Origin: a virus
IMG/VR virus record: IMGVR_UViG_3300032053_006128
Coordinates: 1 to 21,360 of that record
Direction: 5' to 3' (one strand)
Length of the DNA: 21,360 bases
Part shown: piece by piece, positions 1-7,026 of the stretch
Layout: every line of letters begins with the position of its first letter
How positions within the stretch are numbered: position 1 is the first letter of the stretch
The notes under the pieces: model-generated
What the model was told of the DNA's origin: nothing
Databases searched by the model: none
What the model saw: the letters and a program-made list of their open reading frames with translations, nothing else
Position numbers and translations under genes: made by a program

Positions 1-1057
1 CACTCACTACGCCCGATGTGCCTTTGAGGAGGCCGGAGAGAGATTGGATATAGACAGAACCACGTTCTACACCTGCGGCTGTGCGGCCAAGATAGACATT
101 GCCAGCAGAACCACCACTTCCTGGCGAACCTATGAATCCACCTATAGCAGCAAAATTACCACCATCACCTGCTGTACCCGTTCCACTTGCCCCGCCAGTT
201 CCTCCGGTAAATAAAAAACTGCCCCCTGTGCCGCCCGAAGTGCTTGTGCCAGAACCACCTAGTCCGCCAGTAAGAGAATAACCGCCACCGGCATATCCAA
301 TTCCTGTTTCACCTGAACCTATTCCTCCAGTTGCTGTAATAACATCGATGGCATTACTACGACTACCATCCACTTTGCTCGTTCCCGTTATAGCCAACTG
401 CCCTGTGTTCATCGTCAGGGTATTAGTAGTTGTGGAATAGGCAAGTTTTGACGTATCTGTTAAGGTAGCAGGAGTGCCAGTGGCAAAAGGTAATCTTCCA
501 GTAGTTAGTAATCCGTATTGATAATCTGTGCCTGCTGTTGCCGCACTTACCACACCTGAAGTGGCCTTGAGAACACCAGAGAGAGAGTCAAGGGTCAGAC
601 CCGCAAATACAGGCGAAGAAGTGGTTTTTGCCGCCTGATTCAGGTAGTCCGAAAACTGATACCCGTCCCACAAATCAGCGTTCAGATTAGTATTGACCGT
701 GGTAGAGGTAACTGCGAAGGGCGAAGTTCCGATTGCAAGCGTCGAAACAATCTGCCCTGTCATTGTCCCGCCGGCAAGTGGCAGATAGTTGCCTATGCCA
801 ATTCCGGTAATCGCAGAATCGACGTAAACTTTTGTCGCTGCGTCCTGGTTGGCAGTCGGGTCAAGCACATTCGTCAGCTTCTTTGAACCCATCGACTGAT
901 TGCCGGTGAATGCCCGTGTGCCGTTGGCGAGAATGTAACTGGATATTGGGCCGGACTCATCGAGCTGCGCAGACAGTATCCGGCTCAAATCTGAAATGAT
1001 GTATTCCAGATTGTCCCAATCCTGCGGAACGACGGTATAATTTGGCCCTCTACCCAT
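1..1057 (-). CDS. Tail fibre protein, N-terminal part (cut by window edge)
   Basis: The frame stays open for 352 codons and runs off the left edge. Its ATG overlaps the stop of the upstream gene by one base (TAATG). Residues about 46-82 carry a pattern common near the start of phage fibres: GTRAFTGNQSMGSKKLTNV, then DPTANQDAATKVYVDS. LPLAGGTMTGQI (92-103) and NADLWDGYQFSDYL (126-139) are also classic fibre motifs. Residues about 244-320 are a Gly-rich, low-complexity stretch, probably a collagen-like or glycine-rich fibrous shaft. A short motif, SLSG(V/L)LK(A/G)TSGVVS, appears at about 158-171 and again at 339-352. The likely role is an adsorption fibre attached to the short tail; the receptor-binding C-terminus lies outside the window. 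The fibre class is well supported; the ligand is unknown. Confidence 0.85.
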   Translation of the reverse strand, partial: MGRGPNYTVVPQDWDNLEYIISDLSRILSAQLDESGPISSYILANGTRAFTGNQSMGSKKLTNVLDPTANQDAATKVYVDSAITGIGIGNYLPLAGGTMTGQIVSTLAIGTSPFAVTSTTVNTNLNADLWDGYQFSDYLNQAAKTTSSPVFAGLTLDSLSGVLKATSGVVSAATAGTDYQYGLLTTGRLPFATGTPATLTDTSKLAYSTTTNTLTMNTGQLAITGTSKVDGSRSNAIDVITATGGIGSGETGIGYAGGGYSLTGGLGGSGTSTSGGTGGSFLFTGGTGGASGTGTAGDGGNFAAIGGFIGSPGSGGSAGNVYLGRTAAGVERGSVYIQSLSGLLKGTSGVVS

Positions 1058-1758
1058 TACTCGTAAGTGCTCCAGTCGAAACTATCATTACCTATGGGGT
1101 TGTATGGTTCAGTGTAATTGGGCAGGTCGCCATAGCCCGACACGGTACCAGCACCATAATCGTATTCGTTCACACCACGGTTTACGCTGTATTGAGTTCT
1201 GTCGCCCCATCCGCCGGGGTCATATCCGCCGCCGCCGTAACCGCCGCGCGGTTTAGCTTTTCCTATCGGGTTATTCGCCCACGGGTCTGGGTGGTAACTG
1301 ATTCCCGATACACCGTAACCGCCGCTACTTTGCACGGGCGTTGGCCTGGGGTAATTCTGCGGATAGCCGGACAGTATCGAACCGAACGAGTTCATCATAT
1401 TGACATACTGCGAGTTCGCCTGCATACCGAGTTGCGCACGGCTGTCCTCGATATTCCTGTATTGTGTCGCCTGCAAGTCCTGCGCGCGTGTTTTCAGACC
1501 TCTTGCTGAAGATAGACTGGACATTCCAGTATTGACACCGGCAATCGTATCAGCCGCTACGCCCTGCTGGATTTTCTTTGTCGCAGACCGCTTCTGGCCG
1601 TAACCATACCCGCCGCCAACGGCAAAATAGTCCCTCGCTGTTTTCAGCGCAGGTGCGGCCTCGCCATACATCGTATTCCACTTGTCGTAAAGTTGCTTCC
1701 AGTAATCAAGATTTTGGTTGTATGCCGTTGTTTCGTTATAAATACCATAGCGACCCAT
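1057..1758 (-). CDS. Putative virion or internal structural protein, Gly/Tyr-rich C-terminus
   Basis: A 233-residue protein with an ATG preceded by AAAGGG. The N-terminal half (about 1-128) looks helical and rich in Gln, Ala and Ser; it includes YFAVGGGYGYGQKRSATKK and a long stretch spaced like a coiled coil (KIQQGVAADTIAG onward). The C-terminal half (about 129-233) is rich in Gly, Tyr and Pro and looks disordered. It lies between the nozzle-like protein and the fibre. In podoviruses this area often encodes internal or ejection proteins or fibre adaptors, so a minor virion role is inferred. No catalytic motif or signal peptide is visible. Its stop overlaps the fibre start, which implies coupled translation. 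Confidence 0.6.
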   Translation of the reverse strand: MGRYGIYNETTAYNQNLDYWKQLYDKWNTMYGEAAPALKTARDYFAVGGGYGYGQKRSATKKIQQGVAADTIAGVNTGMSSLSSARGLKTRAQDLQATQYRNIEDSRAQLGMQANSQYVNMMNSFGSILSGYPQNYPRPTPVQSSGGYGVSGISYHPDPWANNPIGKAKPRGGYGGGGYDPGGWGDRTQYSVNRGVNEYDYGAGTVSGYGDLPNYTEPYNPIGNDSFDWSTYE

Positions 1759-1770
1759 TGTAATCCCTTT

Positions 1771-3930
1771 CTATTTCGCCTTGCCTGATGTTTTCAGGTC
1801 AACGTCAATACTGTCAATACTGAATGATTCATCGGTGTTTAGGTTTTTTATCACTATGGCGATTGCCCGGTCCGAAACTTTGTCCCGCATTGTGCCGGGC
1901 TGGTCGCCTGTGAAGGTCTTTGTCGCAGACGGAGTAGAATCCGCCTCGATATTGTTTATCAGTTCATCGGCGTTATCCGCACGGTGAACGTCAACGGTGA
2001 TACTGTCCGTGGCCTTGCCCGGCGTGATTGCCACTTCGCCGAGCATACCCTTTGAGCGAGTTTCCTTGCCGGACACAAAAGCACCGACCGCCGCGTAAGA
2101 TTCTATCGCTTCTTCGCTATCTCCGCCATCGTCGTCGTTTTTGACCGCCTCGTCGAATTTGCGAACAAAGCCGTCGTATCCGCCGATTAGCAGTCCCCGT
2201 TCCGATGCCTTTACAGCGTCAAAATAAAACAGGCAGGATGGATTCACTGTCCCCGCAGGGAATACGTCTGGGAATATCCCGCCCGTCCGTATATCAAGCC
2301 AGAAAGCCACACCCCACGTCCCGTCATACTGCGAAATCGAAACTTGAACGCCATACCGCTGTTTATCGAACGCCATAGTCACCCTGTCTGTCCGGCGATT
2401 CAATTCCATCGACGTTACCAGTTTCGGTAATCGCTGTTTCGTTATGTTTGTCGGCGGTTGACCTCGAAGGATAGCGTTTGAGGATAACTTGTAAATGCCG
2501 TCTGTGCCGAGGAAATACAGGTTGTTCTTGTCGTCCCAGCAATAAGAAGTAGGACTGAATACCCCTGTCACTTTCGATAAGCAAGTCAAAACACCGCCCT
2601 GCAACGGGTCACTTCGCAGTATCCATACCTCGTTGACGCACCCGAAAATCAGGTAGTGGTCTTTGTAGGAAATCATTGCTGTAATTACGTCACCGACTTC
2701 GCCCGCCCGTGAGTTTTGGCTTGACGTGGAAGCCGCAACGTCGTCCTGTGAAGAATCCCAGTCATACGGCTCGTTTACCCTTGAACAGAACCATTGATGG
2801 GGATTGAGCATTGAATTGAGGAATATCCTGCCAAAGCAAAGACAGCCGATGTTCGAGCCGCCGTCAGGGAATATCCCGCCTGTGGTTTCCAATGCCGTTT
2901 CGCTTATGCCGTAAGTTGAATTGGCGTCTGGATGGGTGCTTGCTACGTCGTCCTTGTCTAACCAGTCGGCTACGGTAATTGTGCCGGTCAAAGCCACATA
3001 ATCTGTTATCACCGCCCGACTGCCTGCGCCTGTGCCGGTCTTGACGTAAACATACCAGTTATTGAGGTAATCGTTGGTGGGATATTCGGTTGCCAAAGAC
3101 GCATCTATCAATGTTACCGGCGAAGCCCCTACCGAATCGACATCGCCCTCATAGTCGTAAGTCAATAGCGACGGTGCTGTGTCCCAAGAAAACCATCGAG
3201 GCGGAGATATTACCCCTAATATCCCTGGGGTGGATTCTGTGACGGCGACGGTAACTGCGACAGAACCCGCACCAGTCATTGACGACGCTATCGTTATCGC
3301 TGATACATTGCCTAATGTGTTTGCGAATGTTATTGTGAGTCCACCTGTTCCTGCGGAAAATATCGTTCCGCCGACCGTGACTGTGCCTATCGTCGTAAGC
3401 AGTTCAAACGCTGTTTTTATGTCTCCAGTTGAGGCGTTATATGCGATTGCCGCCGTGGTTTCGCCGCCAAAAGTCAGCGTGAAAGTGCCAGCCGTAGCCG
3501 CGATAGAAGGCGTCAAGGTCTGTATTTCGGCAATCGGAGTAGGTGTCAAGGTTGCCCCCGAATCCGCACCCGTAATCAGGTTAGTCGTGTCAAACTCCGT
3601 TTCGGTTGTCCTGTAAACCAAGTGCTGTGCCGTCGCGCCCAAGCCGATAGTTTCGGCGAAAATGGCCTGCGCCCAACTTGTCGCCTGATTGATAACTTCA
3701 CCCTTTGTGAAAACGCCCGTCACTGTTCCAACGAGAACTGTATGAAGGAAATCCAGTCTGTGATACCCTGTCGTGTCTATGTCCGATGTCCACGGTCTCC
3801 CGTCCGCAAAAAAGCACTGCTGGAATGCAGGGATAAGGGCCAAGTAGCCGTCTGTGTTGAACGTAGTGCCTGCGCCACTCAAATCGAAGCCGTGTGACTG
3901 GTCTATCAAGGTTAATGCAGGTATGGTCAT
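1771..3930 (-). CDS. Tail nozzle-like beta-propeller protein
   Basis: A 719-residue protein whose ATG starts one base after the upstream stop (TAATATG). The body (about 245-255 and 360-600) resembles propeller-type short-tail nozzle or stabilisation proteins: FGRIFLNSML (367-376), SRVNEPYDWD (383-392), GDVITAMISYKDHYLIFG (413-430) and YFLGTDGIYKL (472-482). Two apparent domain insertions are visible. Residues about 134-234 match a beta-rich domain seen in many phage structural proteins (GTFTLTFGGETTAAIAYNAS). Residues about 270-345 match a second small domain (VKTGTGAGSRAVITDY). The usual N-terminal segment (GL.EG...RPG) is absent here but found in the gene at 6435-6683. The role is likely closing the tail tube; homology to T7 gp12-type proteins is inferred from pattern only. 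Confidence 0.7.
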   Translation of the reverse strand: MTIPALTLIDQSHGFDLSGAGTTFNTDGYLALIPAFQQCFFADGRPWTSDIDTTGYHRLDFLHTVLVGTVTGVFTKGEVINQATSWAQAIFAETIGLGATAQHLVYRTTETEFDTTNLITGADSGATLTPTPIAEIQTLTPSIAATAGTFTLTFGGETTAAIAYNASTGDIKTAFELLTTIGTVTVGGTIFSAGTGGLTITFANTLGNVSAITIASSMTGAGSVAVTVAVTESTPGILGVISPPRWFSWDTAPSLLTYDYEGDVDSVGASPVTLIDASLATEYPTNDYLNNWYVYVKTGTGAGSRAVITDYVALTGTITVADWLDKDDVASTHPDANSTYGISETALETTGGIFPDGGSNIGCLCFGRIFLNSMLNPHQWFCSRVNEPYDWDSSQDDVAASTSSQNSRAGEVGDVITAMISYKDHYLIFGCVNEVWILRSDPLQGGVLTCLSKVTGVFSPTSYCWDDKNNLYFLGTDGIYKLSSNAILRGQPPTNITKQRLPKLVTSMELNRRTDRVTMAFDKQRYGVQVSISQYDGTWGVAFWLDIRTGGIFPDVFPAGTVNPSCLFYFDAVKASERGLLIGGYDGFVRKFDEAVKNDDDGGDSEEAIESYAAVGAFVSGKETRSKGMLGEVAITPGKATDSITVDVHRADNADELINNIEADSTPSATKTFTGDQPGTMRDKVSDRAIAIVIKNLNTDESFSIDSIDVDLKTSGKAK

Positions 3931-3931
3931 A

Positions 3932-4111
3932 TTACCAACCCCCTATATATATCAAGTTATTATCTGTGACTGCAATCAGTATGTTTTTGTGCCGTCCGCC
4001 TGCGCGAGTTTCAATCGGCCTTGAATCAAGCCAAGTTTTATTTTTTTCGTCCCAAAACTGGTCTGGGTCATAAGTAACTTCCCTATCAGGAATCAGTGTT
4101 AAGTCTGCCAT
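3932..4111 (-). CDS. Small tail-region protein made almost only of the AGGR/IYIGG module
   Basis: A 59-residue protein. The ATG overlaps the previous stop by one base (TAATG), and the codons for that gene's last Gly residues supply a GGGGGGA ribosome site. Almost the whole protein is one module: YDPDQFWDEKNKTWLDS (14-30), then RAGGRHKNILIAV (36-48), ending LIYIGGW. The same module closes the 266-residue protein upstream and, more divergently, the 351-residue protein. No known family is recognised. Lying among tail appendage genes, it may be a docking or capping piece of the virion; this is inference. The frame is convincing because the module is conserved between genes while the DNA is not identical. 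Confidence 0.7.
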   Translation of the reverse strand: MADLTLIPDREVTYDPDQFWDEKNKTWLDSRPIETRAGGRHKNILIAVTDNNLIYIGGW

Positions 4112-4911
4112 TACAATCCCCCCACATATATCGTTTCGCAACCGACAACGATTAAATACTCTTTTTGTCTGCCGCCTGCACGTTTGGGTAATGCTACCGA
4201 ATCAATCCACGTTTGCGTTTCCTCATCCCAGAATTTATTGGCATCGTAATCGTTTGGTCTGTAAGGGACACCGAGAGAGATGCCTGTAAATATGATGTCA
4301 TCGTAAGGAGTGCGATTTCTAACTGCCGGACTCATTGAACTTGACGCGACTGCCGCGCCAGACGGGTAAATGAAAAATACTATAATTGTGATATTTGTCA
4401 TTTCGGCGGATGCCGCAGGCGTAGCGGAAAAATACAAATACGCCCAAGCCGACGTGCCCAGAGCGGGCATTGCGGCGGCGGACGCTATTGTCGCAGACGG
4501 GAATAGCGGCGTCCTGATTATAGACGACGTAATCGCCGCCGCAGACGCTATTGTAGCCGAGATATACCTGTTTACGATAGTTGGTGCGGTCATTGCTGCC
4601 GCCGCCGCAATCGTAGCTGATATACGTTTATCGCCCCAAAGAGCAATCACGGCTGTAATCGCCGCCGCGCCAACCATTGTCGCCGATAGATACCTGTATC
4701 CCCAATACAGAACCCCGTTGGCTGTCATTGCTGAAGCCGCCGCCGGCGTGGCGGACAAATACAGATACGCCCAAGCCGAAGTCCCTCTTGCGGGCATATC
4801 GGCGGCAGACGCTATCGTGGCGGACAGGAATAACGGCGTCCTGATTATGGACGATGTTATCGCCGCCGCGCCAACCATCGTATTAACGGTCGCAGGGGTT
4901 ACGTATGCCAT
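4111..4911 (-). CDS. Repeat-containing tail protein (SAT...AAA...T repeats) with C-terminal AGGR module
   Basis: A 266-residue protein. Residues about 11-182 form eight tandem units of 18-23 residues, typically (L/I/P/F)SAT followed by IASAAA(I/M)T and a variable hydrophobic or aromatic end such as AWAYLY. A degenerate ninth unit begins at about 183. Such Ala/Ser/Thr beta-type repeats suggest an elongated fibrous appendage. A linker follows, then the C-terminal module: YDANKFWDEETQTWIDS, KRAGGRQKEYLIVV, TIYVGGL. The start lies one base after the upstream stop (TAAAATG) and has no clear ribosome site, so translation is probably coupled. Two stretches, residues about 10-57 and 119-166, are close copies at the DNA level, so the array grew by segmental duplication. 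Function unknown; probably a virion protein. Confidence 0.75.
   Translation of the reverse strand: MAYVTPATVNTMVGAAAITSSIIRTPLFLSATIASAADMPARGTSAWAYLYLSATPAAASAMTANGVLYWGYRYLSATMVGAAAITAVIALWGDKRISATIAAAAAMTAPTIVNRYISATIASAAAITSSIIRTPLFPSATIASAAAMPALGTSAWAYLYFSATPAASAEMTNITIIVFFIYPSGAAVASSSMSPAVRNRTPYDDIIFTGISLGVPYRPNDYDANKFWDEETQTWIDSVALPKRAGGRQKEYLIVVGCETIYVGGL
4412..4880. repeat. Segmental duplication, two ~142-bp copies 327 bp apart
   Basis: Plus-strand bases 4412-4553 and 4739-4880 are close direct copies offset by 327 bases (109 codons, in frame). Shared blocks include AATACGCCCAAGCCGA... and GGCGTCCTGATTAT. Differences are mostly silent or conservative, so the protein repeats are maintained. 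The intervening part holds further, more divergent units of the same repeat family. Confidence 0.85.
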
Positions 4912-4912
4912 T

Positions 4913-5359
4913 TTACGTCAACGTCAATTTAAGTGTTCCGGCAAGAATCTTGACCTGTTGACCTACTGTTACGGCGGTTGAGGTGCAGGAAGCCGCAGCG
5001 ATACACCGTCCCGAGAGCGCAAGCGTATCGTCAAAGATGCAAATATAAGTAATGTTCGCAGGGTAGTTTGAACCTGCACAAACAGCAAACTCTATATCTG
5101 CCGCATTGACAACCTGTGTCGGCGCGGTAGCCGATACCGTCCATCCTGTCGCCCTTGCAACCGCTATGCGGGCATAGGCACTCACGGCAAACGTCGGCTC
5201 AGTAATACCATTGAGTGTCCCTGTTTCCTCTGTGGGGGTAGCTGAGGACAAACCCACCCACAAATTTGTTGCATCGGGCATCGTTAGTCCCGTTGTGGTA
5301 AAAACGTGCTTCAATATCAAATCCTCAAAAACATCTGTAAAACCTACTATTGTTGCCAT
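4913..5359 (-). CDS. Tail fibre-associated structural protein
   Basis: A 148-residue protein with ATG preceded by AAAGGATTCAAA. The pattern is a familiar small phage structural family: an N-terminal FEDLILKHVF (11-20), then LWVGLSSATPTEETGT, YARIAVARATGW, a central AADIEF, a DD turn in CIFDDTLALSGR, and a C-terminal GQQVKILAGTLKLTLT. Family members are usually encoded beside tail fibres and are annotated as tail or virion proteins. It is full length for the family and probably an all-beta fold. It lies in a run of appendage genes and is followed one base later by the repeat protein, suggesting coordinated expression. Precise role in the virion is not known. Confidence 0.7.
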   Translation of the reverse strand: MATIVGFTDVFEDLILKHVFTTTGLTMPDATNLWVGLSSATPTEETGTLNGITEPTFAVSAYARIAVARATGWTVSATAPTQVVNAADIEFAVCAGSNYPANITYICIFDDTLALSGRCIAAASCTSTAVTVGQQVKILAGTLKLTLT

Positions 5360-5371
5360 TTTGAATCCTTT

Positions 5372-6427
5372 CTATGCCTGTCTGATATAAATAGTTTTGT
5401 GCGAAACGGCCACTAAATAACTTGTGTGTCTGCCGCCACCAGCCGTTGTTATGTCGCCGTTATAGTCCACAGCATCGGGGTCAGTGTCGCCGTCGGTATT
5501 TGGCGGACGGTCGCCGCCATCACCGCCTGAATCTTCCCAAAAAACATTGAACGTCCAAACATCGCCCGTCGTTGTCCCATTGTCATTGAAAGCGTCAACT
5601 CGCCAAGCGTAATTTGAACCAGCCGTGTAGTAGTTGTCGTTATTGACCTGTTTGGCCGTCGCTGTAACTTGCGCGGCGGTCATATTTCCGCCTATCTGAA
5701 CCAAACTCATCGAGGTATGACCAAAAAATAATCTGAAACCCTCTGCGTAATTCGGTTCGAGTTTTCCGGGGTCAACCCATTCCAGTCCTGCGCTGCCTTG
5801 AACATTTAACGTCCCACTTGCAGGGGTAACGCAATCTGGCTTTTCGGGTAATACAGGAAGGCCGTAAACCTCAAAAAGCATAGCGAATCCACTGATTACG
5901 TTTCCGTAGTGATTCGCACTTGAATACACCATATTTTCCACAAATATCCCCAGCGGGCAAGAATCAGTGGAATCACCTGCTGAATAAGTTGAGCTGGCTA
6001 CAAATCCAGGGGGGACGTAAGATGGCTCATACGACACATAAATAGCATATTCTTTCCCAATTTCAACATCTACCGAAGCGTCAAGCGTAAACTCTGTCAA
6101 AGTCACCGTTGCTGGTTGTGGCGGGGCTTGTGGCAATGAAATACTACTTACGGTTGCGGTCGCCAAAGCAGAGCCAGTCGGCTGATGATTTACATCGCAC
6201 TCTTTTATGACAACCACGATGTCGTGTTGTCCATTTGAATCCTGAAAATACAAGCCCAACTTCACAGAAGTGATGCTGTGATTTGATTGAGCGATTATTG
6301 TTTGGTAAAAATCGAAACGGACAAGACCGACTTCCGGCGACTCACCGTAAGACAAGTTGCCGTATCCGTTGCCGTGTGGATTCCATACCGGCGAAGTGTC
6401 CCAATGTTCAAACAACGTACCAGACAT
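5372..6427 (-). CDS. Multidomain beta-sandwich tail protein with Fn3-like domain and divergent AGGR module
   Basis: A 351-residue protein with ATG preceded by AGAGGAAAT. Residues about 1-190 look like a jelly-roll or carbohydrate-binding beta-sandwich (GLVRFDFYQ, HDIVVVIKECD, EIGKEYAIYVSYEP). Residues about 193-300 resemble a fibronectin type III or Ig-like domain, with PASGTLNV, LEWVDP and YAWRVDAFNDNG. An acidic linker rich in Asp and Gly (about 301-330) leads to AGGGRHTSYLVAV and a final TIYIRQA, a divergent copy of the C-terminal module in the next two non-fibre genes. The likely role is a surface appendage that may bind sugars. Fold assignments are by eye. Confidence 0.65.
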   Translation of the reverse strand: MSGTLFEHWDTSPVWNPHGNGYGNLSYGESPEVGLVRFDFYQTIIAQSNHSITSVKLGLYFQDSNGQHDIVVVIKECDVNHQPTGSALATATVSSISLPQAPPQPATVTLTEFTLDASVDVEIGKEYAIYVSYEPSYVPPGFVASSTYSAGDSTDSCPLGIFVENMVYSSANHYGNVISGFAMLFEVYGLPVLPEKPDCVTPASGTLNVQGSAGLEWVDPGKLEPNYAEGFRLFFGHTSMSLVQIGGNMTAAQVTATAKQVNNDNYYTAGSNYAWRVDAFNDNGTTTGDVWTFNVFWEDSGGDGGDRPPNTDGDTDPDAVDYNGDITTAGGGRHTSYLVAVSHKTIYIRQA

Positions 6428-6434
6428 ATTTCCT

Positions 6435-6683
6435 CTATGGCGTTACCGCCGGGATGAAGGTCGAAGTTACTTGCGCGCAAAAAAGTATTGGATGGGCAGT
6501 TGCCCCATCGAGGCCGCATTGGGTCGAGTATTGCTTGGTCGTACCGGGCCGCTGGCCGCCAGTGAGGCGCTCGTTCTCTACTGAAAAAGCGCGGCAGTTC
6601 CGTAACAGAAATGCTGTCCGGTCTGGTTGTGTCGAGGACGGCAAACCCTCATTAAGCCCCTGAATTGGGAACGATATTCTCAT
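6435..6683 (-). CDS. Small protein resembling the N-terminal segment of nozzle proteins
   Basis: An 82-residue protein with ATG preceded by AAAGGGGG four bases away. Its core, GLNEGLPSSTQPD (9-21), LRNCRAFSVENERL (27-40) and GGQRPGTTKQY (42-52), matches the segment that normally opens beta-propeller nozzle or stabilisation proteins of short-tailed phages: a GL..G start, a central N.R and a GGxRPG turn. The large nozzle-like gene at 1771-3930 lacks this segment. It may therefore act as a separately made nozzle subunit or latch; that is inference. The stop (TAG) lies seven bases before the next ATG. Confidence 0.6.
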   Translation of the reverse strand: MRISFPIQGLNEGLPSSTQPDRTAFLLRNCRAFSVENERLTGGQRPGTTKQYSTQCGLDGATAHPILFCAQVTSTFIPAVTP

Positions 6684-6695
6684 ACAGCCCCCTTT

Positions 6696-7013
6696 CTATA
6701 TGTCTCTGGGGTCGCCGATAATCTGGTTGCCGTTCCATTCGATTCTTTTGCCGATAACGACGGAATCGGTTGCCGCTGGCGTCGCACCTTCATAAATCAG
6801 CATATCGTATGAGCCTGCTGGAAGGGCAGTCGGTATCGTTATCGGTGTGCCGCCGATATAGGTGGTGTCCCGCGTCAAGGCGGTATCGCTGTCGCCCCAA
6901 GCGGTTACGGCGGACATTAAACTGGTTGCCACATTCCAGACAAATCCGTCTGCAACTCGGACAAAACGCACGTAAGGACTCGTTAATACTCTGTAAATAA
7001 TGGTCGAAATCAT
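6696..7013 (-). CDS. Small tail protein, Ig-like pattern
   Basis: A 105-residue protein starting MISTIIYRVL with AAAGGGAATCT before the ATG; an upstream in-frame start would lack a good ribosome site. The pattern ADGFVWNVATSLMSAVTAW, then ALPAGSYDMLIYEGA, then VIGKRIEWNGNQII is a recurrent small beta-domain in phage tail and neck-appendage regions (PAGTY...I.WDG type). No catalytic residues are evident. It lies between the LamG-type protein and the nozzle N-terminal-like protein. Probably a minor virion or appendage component. Confidence 0.6.
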   Translation of the reverse strand: MISTIIYRVLTSPYVRFVRVADGFVWNVATSLMSAVTAWGDSDTALTRDTTYIGGTPITIPTALPAGSYDMLIYEGATPAATDSVVIGKRIEWNGNQIIGDPRDI

Positions 7014-7026
7014 AGATTCCCTTTCT

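Noticed and set aside
1042-1509. A 155-codon plus-strand frame
   Set aside because: Antisense to the Gly/Tyr-rich structural gene; wrong strand for the operon, no ribosome site and no domain.
3179-3616. A 145-codon plus-strand Val/Pro-rich frame opposite the nozzle-like gene
   Set aside because: Antisense shadow of a Thr/Gly/Ala-rich beta domain; no ribosome site.
4370-4981. A 203-codon plus-strand frame rich in Ala, Ile and Val opposite the repeat protein
   Set aside because: It mirrors the repeat array in antisense. The minus frame has coupled starts, the conserved C-terminal module and the operon direction.
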